Shown here one piece after another: positions 9,265 through 18,515 of a stretch of DNA of 64,000 nt. The DNA is taken from NCBI RefSeq assembly GCF_020991125.1, contig NZ_CP087715.1, forward strand, positions 682,001 to 746,000, read 5' to 3'. Source of the stretch: Microbulbifer celer. Its GTDB lineage: Bacteria > Pseudomonadota > Gammaproteobacteria > Pseudomonadales > Cellvibrionaceae. Each line of letters opens with the position of its first letter. Position 1 is the first letter of the stretch. A program made the translations under genes and the position numbers. Below the pieces are notes generated by a model that saw only the letters and a program-made list of their open reading frames with translations, was not told the origin of the DNA and made no database searches.

Positions 9265-9379
9265 GGTGGTGCTGCCGGGGATAGCTTTGTGAGACCGTCT
9301 GCGGCCAGGACGGCCGCAGCCGAGCCCCCAGGGATGGGTTCACGGCGTGTCTCACAAAGCTATCCCCGGCAGCACCGCC
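9265..9379. repeat. Structured palindromic intergenic repeat, copy 2
   Basis: Arms 9268-9295 and 9349-9376 are perfectly complementary over 28 bp. An inner hairpin pairs 9299-9306 (CTGCGGCC) with 9312-9319 (GGCCGCAG) around an AGGAC loop. A 37-base block beginning at 9322 (GAGCCCCCAGG...) is identical to copy 1. Where the two copies differ in the stems, both sides change together. It sits between the mgtE end and the darP start. Confidence 0.87.
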
Positions 9380-9416
9380 GCCACTAACTCTGTTCTCTGC
9401 GGCGATCAATCTCGGG

Positions 9417-10784
9417 TCAGGCAAAAAACCAGGTCGCCAGGCCGAGAAAGGACAGAAAGCCCACTACATCGGTCACCGTGGTTAGCGCGACCCCGCCGGC
9501 CAGGGCCGGATCAATGCGCAGCGCGCGCAATACTACCGGTAGTATCGCGCCGGCCACCGCCGCGGTAATCAGATTGATCAGCATCGCGGCAATGATAATC
9601 ACCGCAATGCGCCAATCCCCAAACCACAGCGCGGCAATGCCCCCCATAACCGCAGACCACAGGATACCGTTCAGGGCACCGGTCCCCAGCTCCCGGGACA
9701 GCAGCCAGCGCAGATTGCTGCGCCCGATCTGCCCCAGAGCCATACCGCGGATCACCACCGTCAGGGTCTGGCTGCCTGCTACGCCCCCCATACTGGCTAC
9801 AATCGGCATCAGCACCGCCAGCGCCACCACCTTGTCGATGGTGCCCTGGAACAGGTTGATGACCCAGGACGCGAGCAGTGCCGTAAGCAGGTTGATGCCG
9901 AGCCAGACAGCGCGCCGTGGCGCTGTGCGGATGATCGGCGCAAAGGTGTCTTCTTCCTCGTCGAGGCCAGCTAGACTCATCAGCGAGTGATCCGCATCTT
10001 CGCGGATGACGTCCACCACGTCATCAATGGTGATCCGTCCCAGCAGCCGGTCTTCACCGTCTACCACCGGCGCGGTGATCCAGTCGTACTTGGCAAACAG
10101 CTGTGCCACTTCCGCATCCGGCATATCTGCGGGGATCGGCTTTACATCCGTGGTCATCACTTCGCGCACCGTGGCATTGGGTGAGGAGGTGAGCAGTTTG
10201 GTCAGGGGCAGCAGGCCGATAAACTGATCGCGCCGGTTGACCACAAACAGGCTGTCGGTGGATTCCGGAAGCCGCTCGTGGCGGCGCAGATAGCGCAGTA
10301 CCACTTCCAGCGGCAGATTGGGTCGCACGGATACGGTATCCGTGTCCATCAGGCCGCCAGCGGTCTCTTCATCGTAAGGCAGGACGCGCTCTACTCGCTG
10401 GCGGTCGTTTTCGCTCATGGCGGAGAGCACTTCGCCCATCACCCGCTCGGGCAGCTGCTGCAGCAGGTCTGCCACGTCGTCGGCGTCGAGCCCTTCCATC
10501 ACCGCCACCATTTCATCGGTGTCCATGGTGGCGAGGATCTGTGCCTGTACTTCGTCCGGCAGCTCCTGGAGTACTTCCCCCTCAACGTCGCTATCGATCA
10601 GCTTCCACAGTAGCTGGCGAATACGTGGCGGTGAACTTTCCAGCAACTCGGCGATATTCTGCGGGGACAGGGTGTGCAGCATGCGCTGCACTTCACGTCC
10701 GGTGCCGCTGTCCAGGGCCGCATAGAGTTCCCCCAGTTGGCTCTGGGTGCGGAACTCGATGTCGGTGGGAGCGTTGTTGGGCAC
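9417..10784 (-). CDS. mgtE: MgtE magnesium transporter
   Basis: MgtE is a Mg2+-gated cation channel of the inner membrane. The 455-residue protein has the expected order: an N-terminal helical MgtE_N domain (about residues 25-130), two CBS domains (about 135-255) that sense cytoplasmic Mg2+, and a C-terminal membrane part with five helices beginning near residue 285 (AVWLGINLLTALLASWVI). The pore-region sequence AVLMPIVASMGGVAGSQTL is present. The GTG start has AGGT six bases upstream. It follows ptsO by 114 bases on the same strand, as in several other gammaproteobacteria. Confidence 0.96.
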   Translation of the reverse strand: MPNNAPTDIEFRTQSQLGELYAALDSGTGREVQRMLHTLSPQNIAELLESSPPRIRQLLWKLIDSDVEGEVLQELPDEVQAQILATMDTDEMVAVMEGLDADDVADLLQQLPERVMGEVLSAMSENDRQRVERVLPYDEETAGGLMDTDTVSVRPNLPLEVVLRYLRRHERLPESTDSLFVVNRRDQFIGLLPLTKLLTSSPNATVREVMTTDVKPIPADMPDAEVAQLFAKYDWITAPVVDGEDRLLGRITIDDVVDVIREDADHSLMSLAGLDEEEDTFAPIIRTAPRRAVWLGINLLTALLASWVINLFQGTIDKVVALAVLMPIVASMGGVAGSQTLTVVIRGMALGQIGRSNLRWLLSRELGTGALNGILWSAVMGGIAALWFGDWRIAVIIIAAMLINLITAAVAGAILPVVLRALRIDPALAGGVALTTVTDVVGFLSFLGLATWFFA

Positions 10785-10898
10785 GGAATACCTGCGGAAC
10801 CGTTGATTCGAAATGGGGTGATTATAGCCGCCAGCGGCGCGGGGAGATATTGCCGCAGGCGGGGGACAGGCTCAGGGGCGAAATCGCCGGGAAGGCGG

Positions 10899-11168
10899 TT
10901 ACTCACCCTCGCCAAAGCGGTCGTTGATCAGCGTGCAGATTGCCTCGTGCGCGGCTTCTTCATCGCGGCCATCGATCTCCAGTTCCAGCTCGACGCCTTT
11001 TCCGGCCGCCAGCAGCATCAGTGCCATCACGCTTTTGCCGTCCACGGACTTCCCCTGGCATAACACTTTCACTTCAGAGGAGAAGCGTGCGCTGGTCTGT
11101 GCCAGTTTGCTTGCGGCGCGGGCGTGCAGACCGAGTTTATTGATGATGGTGATGCGGCTTTTTTGCAT
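10899..11168 (-). CDS. ptsO: NPr, HPr-like phosphocarrier of the nitrogen PTS
   Basis: This 89-residue HPr-family protein carries phosphate from enzyme I-Ntr to the IIA-Ntr protein encoded by ptsN in the same cluster. The active-site motif GLHARAA contains His15, and Ser46 lies in GKSVDGKSVM. Gene order rpoN-hpf-ptsN-rapZ-ptsO identifies it as NPr rather than sugar-PTS HPr. It follows rapZ by 38 bases on the minus strand. Confidence 0.94.
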   Translation of the reverse strand: MQKSRITIINKLGLHARAASKLAQTSARFSSEVKVLCQGKSVDGKSVMALMLLAAGKGVELELEIDGRDEEAAHEAICTLINDRFGEGE

Positions 11169-11206
11169 GGACGGATCTGTAGTGACTGTTACTGGCCGGG
11201 GCCGGG

Positions 11207-12073
11207 CTATTTCTGTTGCTCGCGGTGGCGAATCTGTATGTTTTTGAACTGGCTGGCAAAGGTCTTCGCGAGCTGCTCCACCATATAGACCGAGCGATGC
11301 CGGCCGCCGGTGCAGCCGATGGCGACGCAGGTGTAACTGCGATTGCTCTGCTGGTATGACGGCAGCCAGCGCTCCAGAAAATGGGTGATATCCCGTTGCA
11401 TGGCTTCGGTCTCTTCGTGGGAGCGCAGAAACTCCGCTACCTCCGGGTCCATACCGGTTTTGTTGCGCAGCTCCTCTACCCAGTAGGGGTTGGGCAGGCA
11501 GCGCAGATCGAACACCAGGTCTGCGTCTACCGGCACGCCGTGTTTGAAGCCAAACGACTGGAACAGAATGGCCATGCCGGGGGAGTCTTTACCCACCACC
11601 CGGGATTTTATCTGGTCGCGCAGCTGGTGCAGGCTGAGGCTGCTGGTATCTACTACCAGGTCGGCCATGGACGCCAGCGGTGCCAGCATCTCTTTCTCGC
11701 GGTTGAGGGCTTCCAGCAAATGGGTGCGGCTGTCTGACAGTGGGTGTTTGCGGCGGGTTTCGCTGAAACGCTGTACCAGCACCGGGGAGCGGGCGTCCAG
11801 ATACACTACGTCGCAGTCGACGCCACTTTCACGAAGTTCGCGGATGACCTTGGGGGCCTTGTTGACATCGTGCCACAGGTTGCGGGCATCGATACCGAGC
11901 GCGAGCTGGATTTCCCGGTTTTCCTGCTGCGGCTCCTCGGAGACACGCCTGACCAGTTCCGGCAGCAGGCTGGCGGGAAGGTTGTCGATACAATTGAAGC
12001 CGACATCTTCCAGCAGTTGCAGGGCTGAGCTTTTACCGGAGCCCGAGCGACCACTGATTATGACCAGACGCAT
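11207..12073 (-). CDS. rapZ: RapZ, RNase adapter protein and nucleotide-binding regulator
   Basis: In enterobacteria RapZ guides RNase E to the small RNA GlmZ and so controls glucosamine-6-phosphate synthase. The 288-residue protein has the N-terminal P-loop GRSGSGKS at residues 8-15 and the conserved C-terminal stretch YTCVAIGCTGGRHRSVYMVE. Whether a GlmZ-type RNA exists in this organism cannot be judged here. It lies between ptsN and ptsO on the same strand. Confidence 0.95.
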   Translation of the reverse strand: MRLVIISGRSGSGKSSALQLLEDVGFNCIDNLPASLLPELVRRVSEEPQQENREIQLALGIDARNLWHDVNKAPKVIRELRESGVDCDVVYLDARSPVLVQRFSETRRKHPLSDSRTHLLEALNREKEMLAPLASMADLVVDTSSLSLHQLRDQIKSRVVGKDSPGMAILFQSFGFKHGVPVDADLVFDLRCLPNPYWVEELRNKTGMDPEVAEFLRSHEETEAMQRDITHFLERWLPSYQQSNRSYTCVAIGCTGGRHRSVYMVEQLAKTFASQFKNIQIRHREQQK

Positions 12074-12166
12074 GAATCGAGCACTCCTTGCTGGTTGTGG
12101 GGATTACTGGTGTTTTGCCCACCCAGTGCCCGGTTGCCCGGGCGTTGTCAATGAAGATTCTGCTAA

Positions 12167-12628
12167 TTATGCCGCGGCGGCGCTGTTGATGGCCAGTGCA
12201 TAGAGTGCATCGCTGGAATCCGCCTCACGCAGCTTTTCGCGCACGCGACTGTCACTGAACAGGGCGGCGATCTCTGCCAGGGTATCCAGGTGTTCCTGTT
12301 CGGAATCTTCTGGTACCAGCAAGGCAAACAGCAGGTCTACCGGCTGGCGGTCGATGGCATCAAAATCAACCGCCGGGGATGTGGTGCACAGCACCCCGAT
12401 CGGCTTTTCGCAGCCCGGCAGACGGCAGTGGGGAATGGCCACGCCGTCACCGATGCCCGTGGAGCCCAGGCGCTCTCGGGCCACGAGCTGGTTGAATACG
12501 GTATCGGAGTCCAGTTCCGGGTATTGCTCTGAAATCGCCTGGGCGATATTGAGGAGCAGCTTTTTTTTGCTGCTCCCCGCCAAATGGCACAGGCTCAGGC
12601 GGGGAGAGAGTAATGCTTCCAATGTCAT
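12167..12628 (-). CDS. ptsN: PtsN, nitrogen-regulatory PTS IIA protein
   Basis: PtsN is the terminal phosphoacceptor of the nitrogen PTS and regulates potassium transport and other targets by protein contact. The 153-residue protein matches the PTS EIIA type 2 fold, with the phosphorylatable histidine His67 in GVAIPHCRL. It lies 20 bases downstream of hpf and 93 bases upstream of rapZ. Confidence 0.95.
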   Translation of the reverse strand: MTLEALLSPRLSLCHLAGSSKKKLLLNIAQAISEQYPELDSDTVFNQLVARERLGSTGIGDGVAIPHCRLPGCEKPIGVLCTTSPAVDFDAIDRQPVDLLFALLVPEDSEQEHLDTLAEIAALFSDSRVREKLREADSSDALYALAINSAAAA

Positions 12629-12648
12629 AACTTAGCGGTTACTGGTAT

Positions 12649-12939
12649 CTAACGGTGACTGCGTAACTTTTCTTTGTGTCTGAGAAGCTGTCGGTCCAGT
12701 TTATCGGTGAGGCCATCGATCGCAGCGTACATGTCTTCTGACTCCGAGTCTGCAAACACATCCTTGCCGTTCACGTGTACACGGGCCTCGGCTTTCTGGA
12801 TAAGTTTCTCAACAGACAGAATCACCTCGGTATTGGTGATCAGATCGTGGTGGCGGGAGAGTTTGTCCAGTTTGTTCAGGCAGTAATCGCGAATGGCCGG
12901 TGTGACTTCCACATGGTGGCCACTGATATTGATCTGCAT
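12649..12939 (-). CDS. hpf: Hpf/YhbH, ribosome hibernation promoting factor (short form)
   Basis: This 96-residue protein starts MQINISGHHVEVTPAIRDY, as is typical of the short HPF family, which binds the 30S decoding region and promotes 100S dimer formation in stationary phase. The start at 12939 is chosen because a strong GAGGAG lies just upstream; the reading frame stays open for 52 codons further, but that part looks non-coding. The short length, without the extra C-terminal dimerisation domain, fits the rpoN-linked form. Confidence 0.94.
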   Translation of the reverse strand: MQINISGHHVEVTPAIRDYCLNKLDKLSRHHDLITNTEVILSVEKLIQKAEARVHVNGKDVFADSESEDMYAAIDGLTDKLDRQLLRHKEKLRSHR

Positions 12940-13109
12940 GGATTTCTCCTCTTCGGGTACAACACAAACGGCGGCACCCCCTGTCAGGGCGGCAACCCTA
13001 CTAGGAAGTTCGCCAGAATGGAAGGATACACTCGCCCAGTGGTCATTGGTCGTGCAGATTGGCGCGCTAAGAACCGATTTGGGGGAGAGAGTCACTCTCA
13101 GGGTAGTCG

Positions 13110-14600
13110 CTAAACCAGCCGTTTTCTGTCGCTGGAGGAAGGAATGCCCATGGACTCCCGATACTTGGCCACGGTGCGGCGAGCGACCTTGATGCCCTGG
13201 GTGTCCAGCTCCTGGGTGATCTTGTTGTCCGACAGGGGTTTGCGCGGCGGTTCGGCATCGATGAGCTTGCGGATCAGTGCGCGAATGGCGGTGGAGGAGG
13301 CGTCCTCGCCGGAGTCGGTACTTACGTGGCTGGAAAAGAAGTACTTGAGCTCAAACACCCCCCGGGGAGTGAGCATGTACTTCTGGGTGGTGACCCGGGA
13401 AATGGTGGATTCGTGCATGCCGATGGTTTCTGCCACATTGGCCAGCACCATGGGTTTCATTGCTTCCGGTCCCTGTTCAAAAAAGCCCTGTTGTTTTTCT
13501 ACAATGCAGCTGGCCACTTTGAGCAGGGTCTCGTGGCGGCTCTGCAGGCTTTTCAGAAACCAGCGCGCCTCCTGCAGATTGTCACGCAGGTAATTGTTCT
13601 CGCTGGAGTTGTCAGCGCGTTTGATCAGCGCAGCATAGGTGTCATTGATACGCAGCTTGGGGGTGGTTTCAGGGTTCAGTTCCACTACCCAGCGCTGCTG
13701 TTTACGGCTGACGATTACGTCCGGCACCACGTAATGTGGCTCCTCGCCACCAAAGGCCTCACCGGGATAAGGGGTCAGGGTCTGGATCAGGCGCATGACC
13801 TCGCCCAGTTGCGCTTCGCTCAGGCGGGTACGCCGGCTCAGCTGGCGGAAGTCGCGCTTGCCCAGCAGATCCAGGTATTGCTCCACTACGATCAACGCCT
13901 GGGGCAACCAGGGGGTGTGATCCGGCAGTTGTTGCAGCTGTAATAACAGGCTTTCGCGCAGGTCGCGGGCGCCACAGCCGACCGGTTCGAATTGCTGAAT
14001 GGTTTTCAGGACCGCGAGAACTTCATCCTCGTCCACCTGTTGGGCGGCGGCCAGTTCTTCGGTCGGGATCTCCAGAAAGCCGCTGGTTGAGATGGCGTCG
14101 ATCAGCAACTCACCGATCTGTTTGTCGGCATCGGACAGTGCGGTGAGGTTCAGTTGCCATTGGAGGTGGTCCCGCAGGCTCTCCGAGACCGCATTGCGCT
14201 GGTCCAGTGACAGTTCGTCGCCTTCACCGGTGTAGCTGGAACTGCTGGTGTAGATGTCGTCCCAGTGGGTGTCCACCGGCAGGTCATCGGGAATTTCGCT
14301 GCTCCAGTCGCCGTCGGCACCATCGGTACCATTGGCGCTATCGGCAGTGGATTCGCTGCGTTCGCCGGCGCTGTCCTGTCCGTTGTTCTGGGGTTCGGCC
14401 TGCTGCTGGTTCTGTTGCTGGGGTTCGGCTTCACTGCCGTGATCATCCTGTTCGGATTCCAGGAGCGGATTGCTGTCGAGCGCGGACTGGATCTCCTGTT
14501 GTAGATCCAGCGTCGACAGCTGCAGCAGGCGAATGGCCTGTTGCAGCTGGGGCGTCATGGTCAGCTGGGTGCCGAGTTTTAACTGGAGTGACTGCTTCAT
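13110..14600 (-). CDS. rpoN: RNA polymerase sigma-54 factor
   Basis: RpoN directs RNA polymerase to -24/-12 promoters and needs enhancer-binding ATPases. The 496-residue protein has the glutamine- and leucine-rich region I at residues 1-48 (MTPQLQQAIRLLQLSTLDLQ), a long acidic, glutamine-rich region II (about residues 50-120), the core-binding region, and the C-terminal RpoN box ARRTVAKYRE close to the end. It is located upstream of hpf and downstream of lptB, the standard order. A gap of 210 bases separates it from lptB. Confidence 0.97.
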   Translation of the reverse strand: MKQSLQLKLGTQLTMTPQLQQAIRLLQLSTLDLQQEIQSALDSNPLLESEQDDHGSEAEPQQQNQQQAEPQNNGQDSAGERSESTADSANGTDGADGDWSSEIPDDLPVDTHWDDIYTSSSSYTGEGDELSLDQRNAVSESLRDHLQWQLNLTALSDADKQIGELLIDAISTSGFLEIPTEELAAAQQVDEDEVLAVLKTIQQFEPVGCGARDLRESLLLQLQQLPDHTPWLPQALIVVEQYLDLLGKRDFRQLSRRTRLSEAQLGEVMRLIQTLTPYPGEAFGGEEPHYVVPDVIVSRKQQRWVVELNPETTPKLRINDTYAALIKRADNSSENNYLRDNLQEARWFLKSLQSRHETLLKVASCIVEKQQGFFEQGPEAMKPMVLANVAETIGMHESTISRVTTQKYMLTPRGVFELKYFFSSHVSTDSGEDASSTAIRALIRKLIDAEPPRKPLSDNKITQELDTQGIKVARRTVAKYRESMGIPSSSDRKRLV

Positions 14601-14810
14601 AGGGTTGTATTCGCAGAAAATGCTGGCAAAAGGCGATTTCGCCGAACAGTGGGCGGCGTATTACTCGATTTCTGCAGACTACCCCGGAGAAAAACGGAAC
14701 ACAAGCAAAAAGTGTGCCGAAAATATCAGCAGTGCTGGTAGGAAAAAGTGATTAGTGTGATGAGCGTCAACCTGACTGGCAAAGTTGAGGATGACTGATG
14801 CGAAAGTCGC

Positions 14811-15536
14811 TCAAATTGTGAACTCGTGTCCCAGGTAGACATCGCGTACCTGCTTGTTGGCCAGTACATCGGCGGGGGCGCCGGAGGCGATGATGTGACC
14901 CTCGCTGACGATATAGGCGGTTTCGCAGATATCCAGGGTTTCGCGCACGTTGTGATCGGTGATCAGAACGCCGATACCCCGGTCTCGCAAGTGTCGGATG
15001 ATCTGCTTGATATCTCCCACCGAGATGGGGTCGACCCCGGCGAAGGGTTCGTCCAGCAGTACAAACGCGGGGTTGGTGGCCAGTGCGCGTGCGATTTCCA
15101 CCCGGCGGCGCTCACCACCGGAGAGGGCCATACCCAGGCTTGCCCGGATATGGGTAATGGTGAACTCCTTCAGTAGGGCTTCCAGCTGTTCCTGCCGCTG
15201 GCTGCGGTTCAGGTCCTTGCGGGTTTCCAGGATGGCCAGAATATTGTCCTGTACGGACAGGCGGCGGAAAACCGAGGCTTCCTGGGGCAGGTAGCCGATA
15301 CCCTTGCGTGCGCGTCCGTGCATGGACAGGCTGGTAATGTCTTCGCCGTCAATCAGAACCTGTCCGGCGTCGGCCTGGACCAGCCCGGCAATCATGTAGA
15401 AGCAGGTGGTTTTGCCGGCGCCATTCGGTCCCAGAAGACCAACGACCTGACCGCTGGTGACGCTGACGGACACGTCCTGTACGACTTTGCGCTTCTTGTA
15501 CTGTTTGGCGAGATGTAACGCTCTCAGCGTTGGCAT
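14811..15536 (-). CDS. lptB: LptB, ATPase of the LPS export ABC transporter
   Basis: LptB is the cytoplasmic ATPase that, with LptFG, drives LPS extraction from the inner membrane. The 241-residue protein has Walker A GPNGAGKT at residues 36-43, the ABC signature LSGGERRR and Walker B FVLLDEP. The start at 15536 ([17 protein letters not shown]) matches the family; the open frame extends another 32 codons but lies in the spacer after lptA. It follows lptA by 155 bases on the same strand. Confidence 0.96.
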   Translation of the reverse strand: MPTLRALHLAKQYKKRKVVQDVSVSVTSGQVVGLLGPNGAGKTTCFYMIAGLVQADAGQVLIDGEDITSLSMHGRARKGIGYLPQEASVFRRLSVQDNILAILETRKDLNRSQRQEQLEALLKEFTITHIRASLGMALSGGERRRVEIARALATNPAFVLLDEPFAGVDPISVGDIKQIIRHLRDRGIGVLITDHNVRETLDICETAYIVSEGHIIASGAPADVLANKQVRDVYLGHEFTI

Positions 15537-15691
15537 AATATTTTCCGCAATTCCCGGGGCTGCTATCGCCGCGGTTAAATCATGACTGATGGAGTGGCTC
15601 TGTACCAGTGGCGCCGCGAGCTGCAGTGGCATCCGCCGGGCAGTCTGTCCGGCGGGGTGAGGGCTGCTGTCAGGGGGTACTGATCAGGGAC

Positions 15692-16234
15692 TTATTGATT
15701 GTTGTCTGGTTGCGGCTTGGACTCCGGTTTCCAGATCATTTCTACCCGCTCTTTTTCCGAGCGTCCCTGGGCCTGCATCTGTTCACTGTTGAGGTCATAA
15801 TCGATCCGTTCAGCGGTCAGGGTGTTGCCATCGCGATCCACATGGGCCTGGCCGGTCAGTAGTAGGGAATCCTTGCCCACCATGAATTCAATTTTCTGTG
15901 CGCGGGCTTTTACCGGGCTGGTGCTCTCTTTCACTTGCTGCTGGAAGTGGGCTGGCTTGCCGGTGGCGATTACCTTGTTGATCTCTCCTTCCGGGTTGCC
16001 GTGCACTTCCACCCGGTCCGCGCGAATCTGCATGGAGCCCTGGGTGATGACCACATTGCCGATATAGACCGACAGGTTTTGACTGCGATTGGCTTCGAGT
16101 TTATCCGCCGACACCTTGACCGGCTGTTGGCGGTCGCCAGGTAGCGCCAGCGCGGGGTTGCCGAGTAGAGCAGAGACCAGCAGGGCAGTGCCCAGCGCCA
16201 GCTTCAGAGGGAGGGCGGATTCAATGGGTTTCAT
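15692..16234 (-). CDS. lptA: LptA, periplasmic LPS transport protein
   Basis: LptA forms the beta-jellyroll bridge that carries LPS across the periplasm. The 180-residue precursor has a signal peptide (about residues 1-30, ending NPALALPGD) and the family segment ADKLEANRSQNLSVYIGNV. The start at 16234 has GGAAAG upstream and overlaps the lptC end by 14 bases; an ATG five codons earlier is an alternative. The C-terminus is rich in proline and glutamine. Confidence 0.93.
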   Translation of the reverse strand: MKPIESALPLKLALGTALLVSALLGNPALALPGDRQQPVKVSADKLEANRSQNLSVYIGNVVITQGSMQIRADRVEVHGNPEGEINKVIATGKPAHFQQQVKESTSPVKARAQKIEFMVGKDSLLLTGQAHVDRDGNTLTAERIDYDLNSEQMQAQGRSEKERVEMIWKPESKPQPDNNQ

Positions 16235-16784
16235 AGCGGCTTTCCACATTGGCCAGAATTTCTACCTTGTCTTGTTTGAGGTCAGCCCGCATGCCCTTGC
16301 CGGTGGTGCGGTTGACGCCGTCACTAATGGTAACAACTTTGTCCGTTTCGGCGAATTCATCCCGGGGCTTGAGTACAATTTCATCCGTGCGCAGGGTGAT
16401 GCCTGGCTGTGGCATTTCGCTGACCACAACCTTGCCTTTCAGGATTACGCGCTGTCCGTTGTTGATGGCGGTACCGGTGCGGGATTCCGTGCGCCAGCGG
16501 GAGTCCTCTCCCTGATAGAACATCATGCGGGGCTCCGTCAGTTCGGCGCGGTCGCGGCGGGCAAACTGGAAAAAAGTGATGCGGTCCGCGTCCACCTGAT
16601 AGGCGAGGGTGCCTTCTACACCGTAATGGCGGGTGCGGGCATCGCGGATAACCAGGTCCGGGGCCTTGTTGTGCTGCTGCTGAGTCGGGCGTTTGCCGAG
16701 CAGGGGCTGGCTCGGGCTCTCGACAAACCAGAGTCCGAGGGTAATCAGTGAGACCACAATGACCAGTGGCAGCCAGGTGCGCAT
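16221..16784 (-). CDS. lptC: LptC, inner-membrane LPS transport protein
   Basis: LptC passes LPS from LptBFG to LptA. The 187-residue protein has a single N-terminal membrane anchor (about residues 5-21) followed by a periplasmic jellyroll domain; IRDARTRHYGVEGTLAYQ and GMRADLKQDKVEILANVES are typical family features. It overlaps lptA by 14 bases, which suggests translational coupling, and follows kdsC by 87 bases. Confidence 0.93.
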   Translation of the reverse strand: MRTWLPLVIVVSLITLGLWFVESPSQPLLGKRPTQQQHNKAPDLVIRDARTRHYGVEGTLAYQVDADRITFFQFARRDRAELTEPRMMFYQGEDSRWRTESRTGTAINNGQRVILKGKVVVSEMPQPGITLRTDEIVLKPRDEFAETDKVVTISDGVNRTTGKGMRADLKQDKVEILANVESRYETH

Positions 16785-16871
16785 GTAGGCTTGTTTCCTG
16801 AGTCTTGTTTCCGTTAAACGGGCGGATTGCCGTGGGGTTGTTTGTGCAGTGACTGTCTGTTCAGTGACTGC

Positions 16872-17408
16872 TTATTCCGCAATATAGGGGGCGAGGGCGG
16901 CATCAAATGTGCCCTGGGCCTGCATGATGCGGTCGCATACCTCGCGTACGGCGCCTTCGCCGCCCTGCCGGGTGGTTACCCAGATTGCGCGCTCCAGCAC
17001 TGGCGGCGCGGCATTGGGGACTGCAATCGGGCAACCGATCCGGGTCATGACCTGAAGATCCGGATAGTCATCGCCAATATAGGCGATGTTGTCCAGGTCG
17101 TAGCTTTCTCCGGCGAAGAGCTCTTTGAAGGCGGTATATTTGTCTTCGCGGCCCTGGATCAAGCGGGTGATCCCCAGATCGTGCGCGCGTTTCTCCACCA
17201 GGCCACTGCGGCGGCCGGTGATAATGGCAACCGCCACACCGGATTGTTGCAGCATCTTAATACCGTGACCGTCCAGGGTGTGAAAAGTTTTCAGTTCGTT
17301 GCCGCTGTTGTCGAAATACAGTTTGCCGTCGGTAAGGACACCATCGACGTCGAGGACAAGGTGGCGTACTTTGGCGAGCTTCTGTTGCAGGATCTCTTCC
17401 GGGATCAC
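16872..17408 (-). CDS. kdsC: KdsC, KDO-8-phosphate phosphatase
   Basis: KdsC is a HAD-family hydrolase that removes phosphate from 3-deoxy-D-manno-octulosonate 8-phosphate, giving KDO for LPS. The 178-residue protein has the catalytic motif LVLDVDGVLTDG with Asp20 and Asp22, the IITGRRS motif II and the acidic metal-binding motif IGDDYPD. It lies between kdsD and lptC, the common operon order. Confidence 0.96.
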   Translation of the reverse strand: MIPEEILQQKLAKVRHLVLDVDGVLTDGKLYFDNSGNELKTFHTLDGHGIKMLQQSGVAVAIITGRRSGLVEKRAHDLGITRLIQGREDKYTAFKELFAGESYDLDNIAYIGDDYPDLQVMTRIGCPIAVPNAAPPVLERAIWVTTRQGGEGAVREVCDRIMQAQGTFDAALAPYIAE

Positions 17409-17543
17409 GTGTGTTCCTTAGTGGTTTCAGGTGTTTGCCGCACTTATCTGCCGCACTTTCAGTTTTCGCGTTATCCGTCGCCTGCCCGCTGCAGGTACAG
17501 TGTGGTGCAAGCTACGGGAAGTTTGTTCAGCTATTGGTTGGGT

Positions 17544-18515
17544 TCAGATAACGCCCGCGCGCAAAATGTCGTGCATATGCAGCAGGCCTACAGGGTGATT
17601 CTCGGGATCTTCGACAACCAGCGCGGTGATCTTGTTGTCTTCCATTATCCGCAGGGCCTGTGCTGCCAGGGTTTGCGCTGACACAGTTTTCGGATGCCGG
17701 CTCATCACCTGATCCATAGTGGCGGTACCCAGCTCAATCTGCTGGTCGATGACCCGACGCAGGTCGCCGTCGGTGAAGACTCCCAGCAGCTGGCCGGCGG
17801 TATCTACGATGGTGGTCATGCCGAACCCCTTGCTGGTCATTTCCAGCAGCGCTGTGGACAGGAGGGTGTCGGGGCTGACCTGGGGGAGCTCGTCTCCCTT
17901 GTGCATCACATCATCCACCTTGAGCAGCAGCTGTCGTCCCAGTGCACCGCCTGGATGAGAAAAGGCGAAGTCTTCAGCGGTAAAGCCGCGGGCTTCGAGC
18001 AGTGCTACTGCCAGAGCGTCGCCCATTACCAGGGTGACGGTGGTCGAGGAGGTGGGGGCCAGATTGAGTGGGCAGGCCTCGGTATCCACCGCAATGTTCA
18101 GGTTGACATCTGCAGATTGGGCCAGCGGTGAATCCGCTTTTCCTGTCATGCTCACCAAGGGGATACCCAGACGTTTGAGTAGCGGCAGTAGGGTCAGTAC
18201 CTCGCCGGAGCTGCCGGAGTTGGAGATCGCAATCACCAGGTCCTGGCGGGTGATCATGCCCAGGTCCCCGTGGCTGGCTTCACCAGGGTGGACAAAAAAG
18301 CTGGGTGTGCCGGTGCTGGCGAGGGTAGCGGCAATCTTGCGGCCAATATGCCCCGATTTACCCATGCCGGAAACAATCACGCGTCCCTTGCATTGCAGGA
18401 TCAGTTCGCACGCTCGGTGAAAATCACTATCGATACGCTGTTCCAGTGCTGCGACCGCGGCGGTTTCCATACGTATGGTGCGGCGGCCGGCCTCTATGGT
18501 CAGTTCTGTAGCCAT
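17544..18515 (-). CDS. kdsD: KdsD, arabinose-5-phosphate isomerase
   Basis: KdsD interconverts ribulose 5-phosphate and arabinose 5-phosphate, the first step of KDO synthesis. The 323-residue protein has an N-terminal SIS domain (about residues 35-180; VSGMGKSGHIGRKIAATLAS and ISNSGSSGEVL) and two C-terminal CBS domains (about 205-320). It is the first gene of the minus-strand kdsD-kdsC-lptCAB-rpoN block and diverges from mlaC. Confidence 0.96.
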   Translation of the reverse strand: MATELTIEAGRRTIRMETAAVAALEQRIDSDFHRACELILQCKGRVIVSGMGKSGHIGRKIAATLASTGTPSFFVHPGEASHGDLGMITRQDLVIAISNSGSSGEVLTLLPLLKRLGIPLVSMTGKADSPLAQSADVNLNIAVDTEACPLNLAPTSSTTVTLVMGDALAVALLEARGFTAEDFAFSHPGGALGRQLLLKVDDVMHKGDELPQVSPDTLLSTALLEMTSKGFGMTTIVDTAGQLLGVFTDGDLRRVIDQQIELGTATMDQVMSRHPKTVSAQTLAAQALRIMEDNKITALVVEDPENHPVGLLHMHDILRAGVI

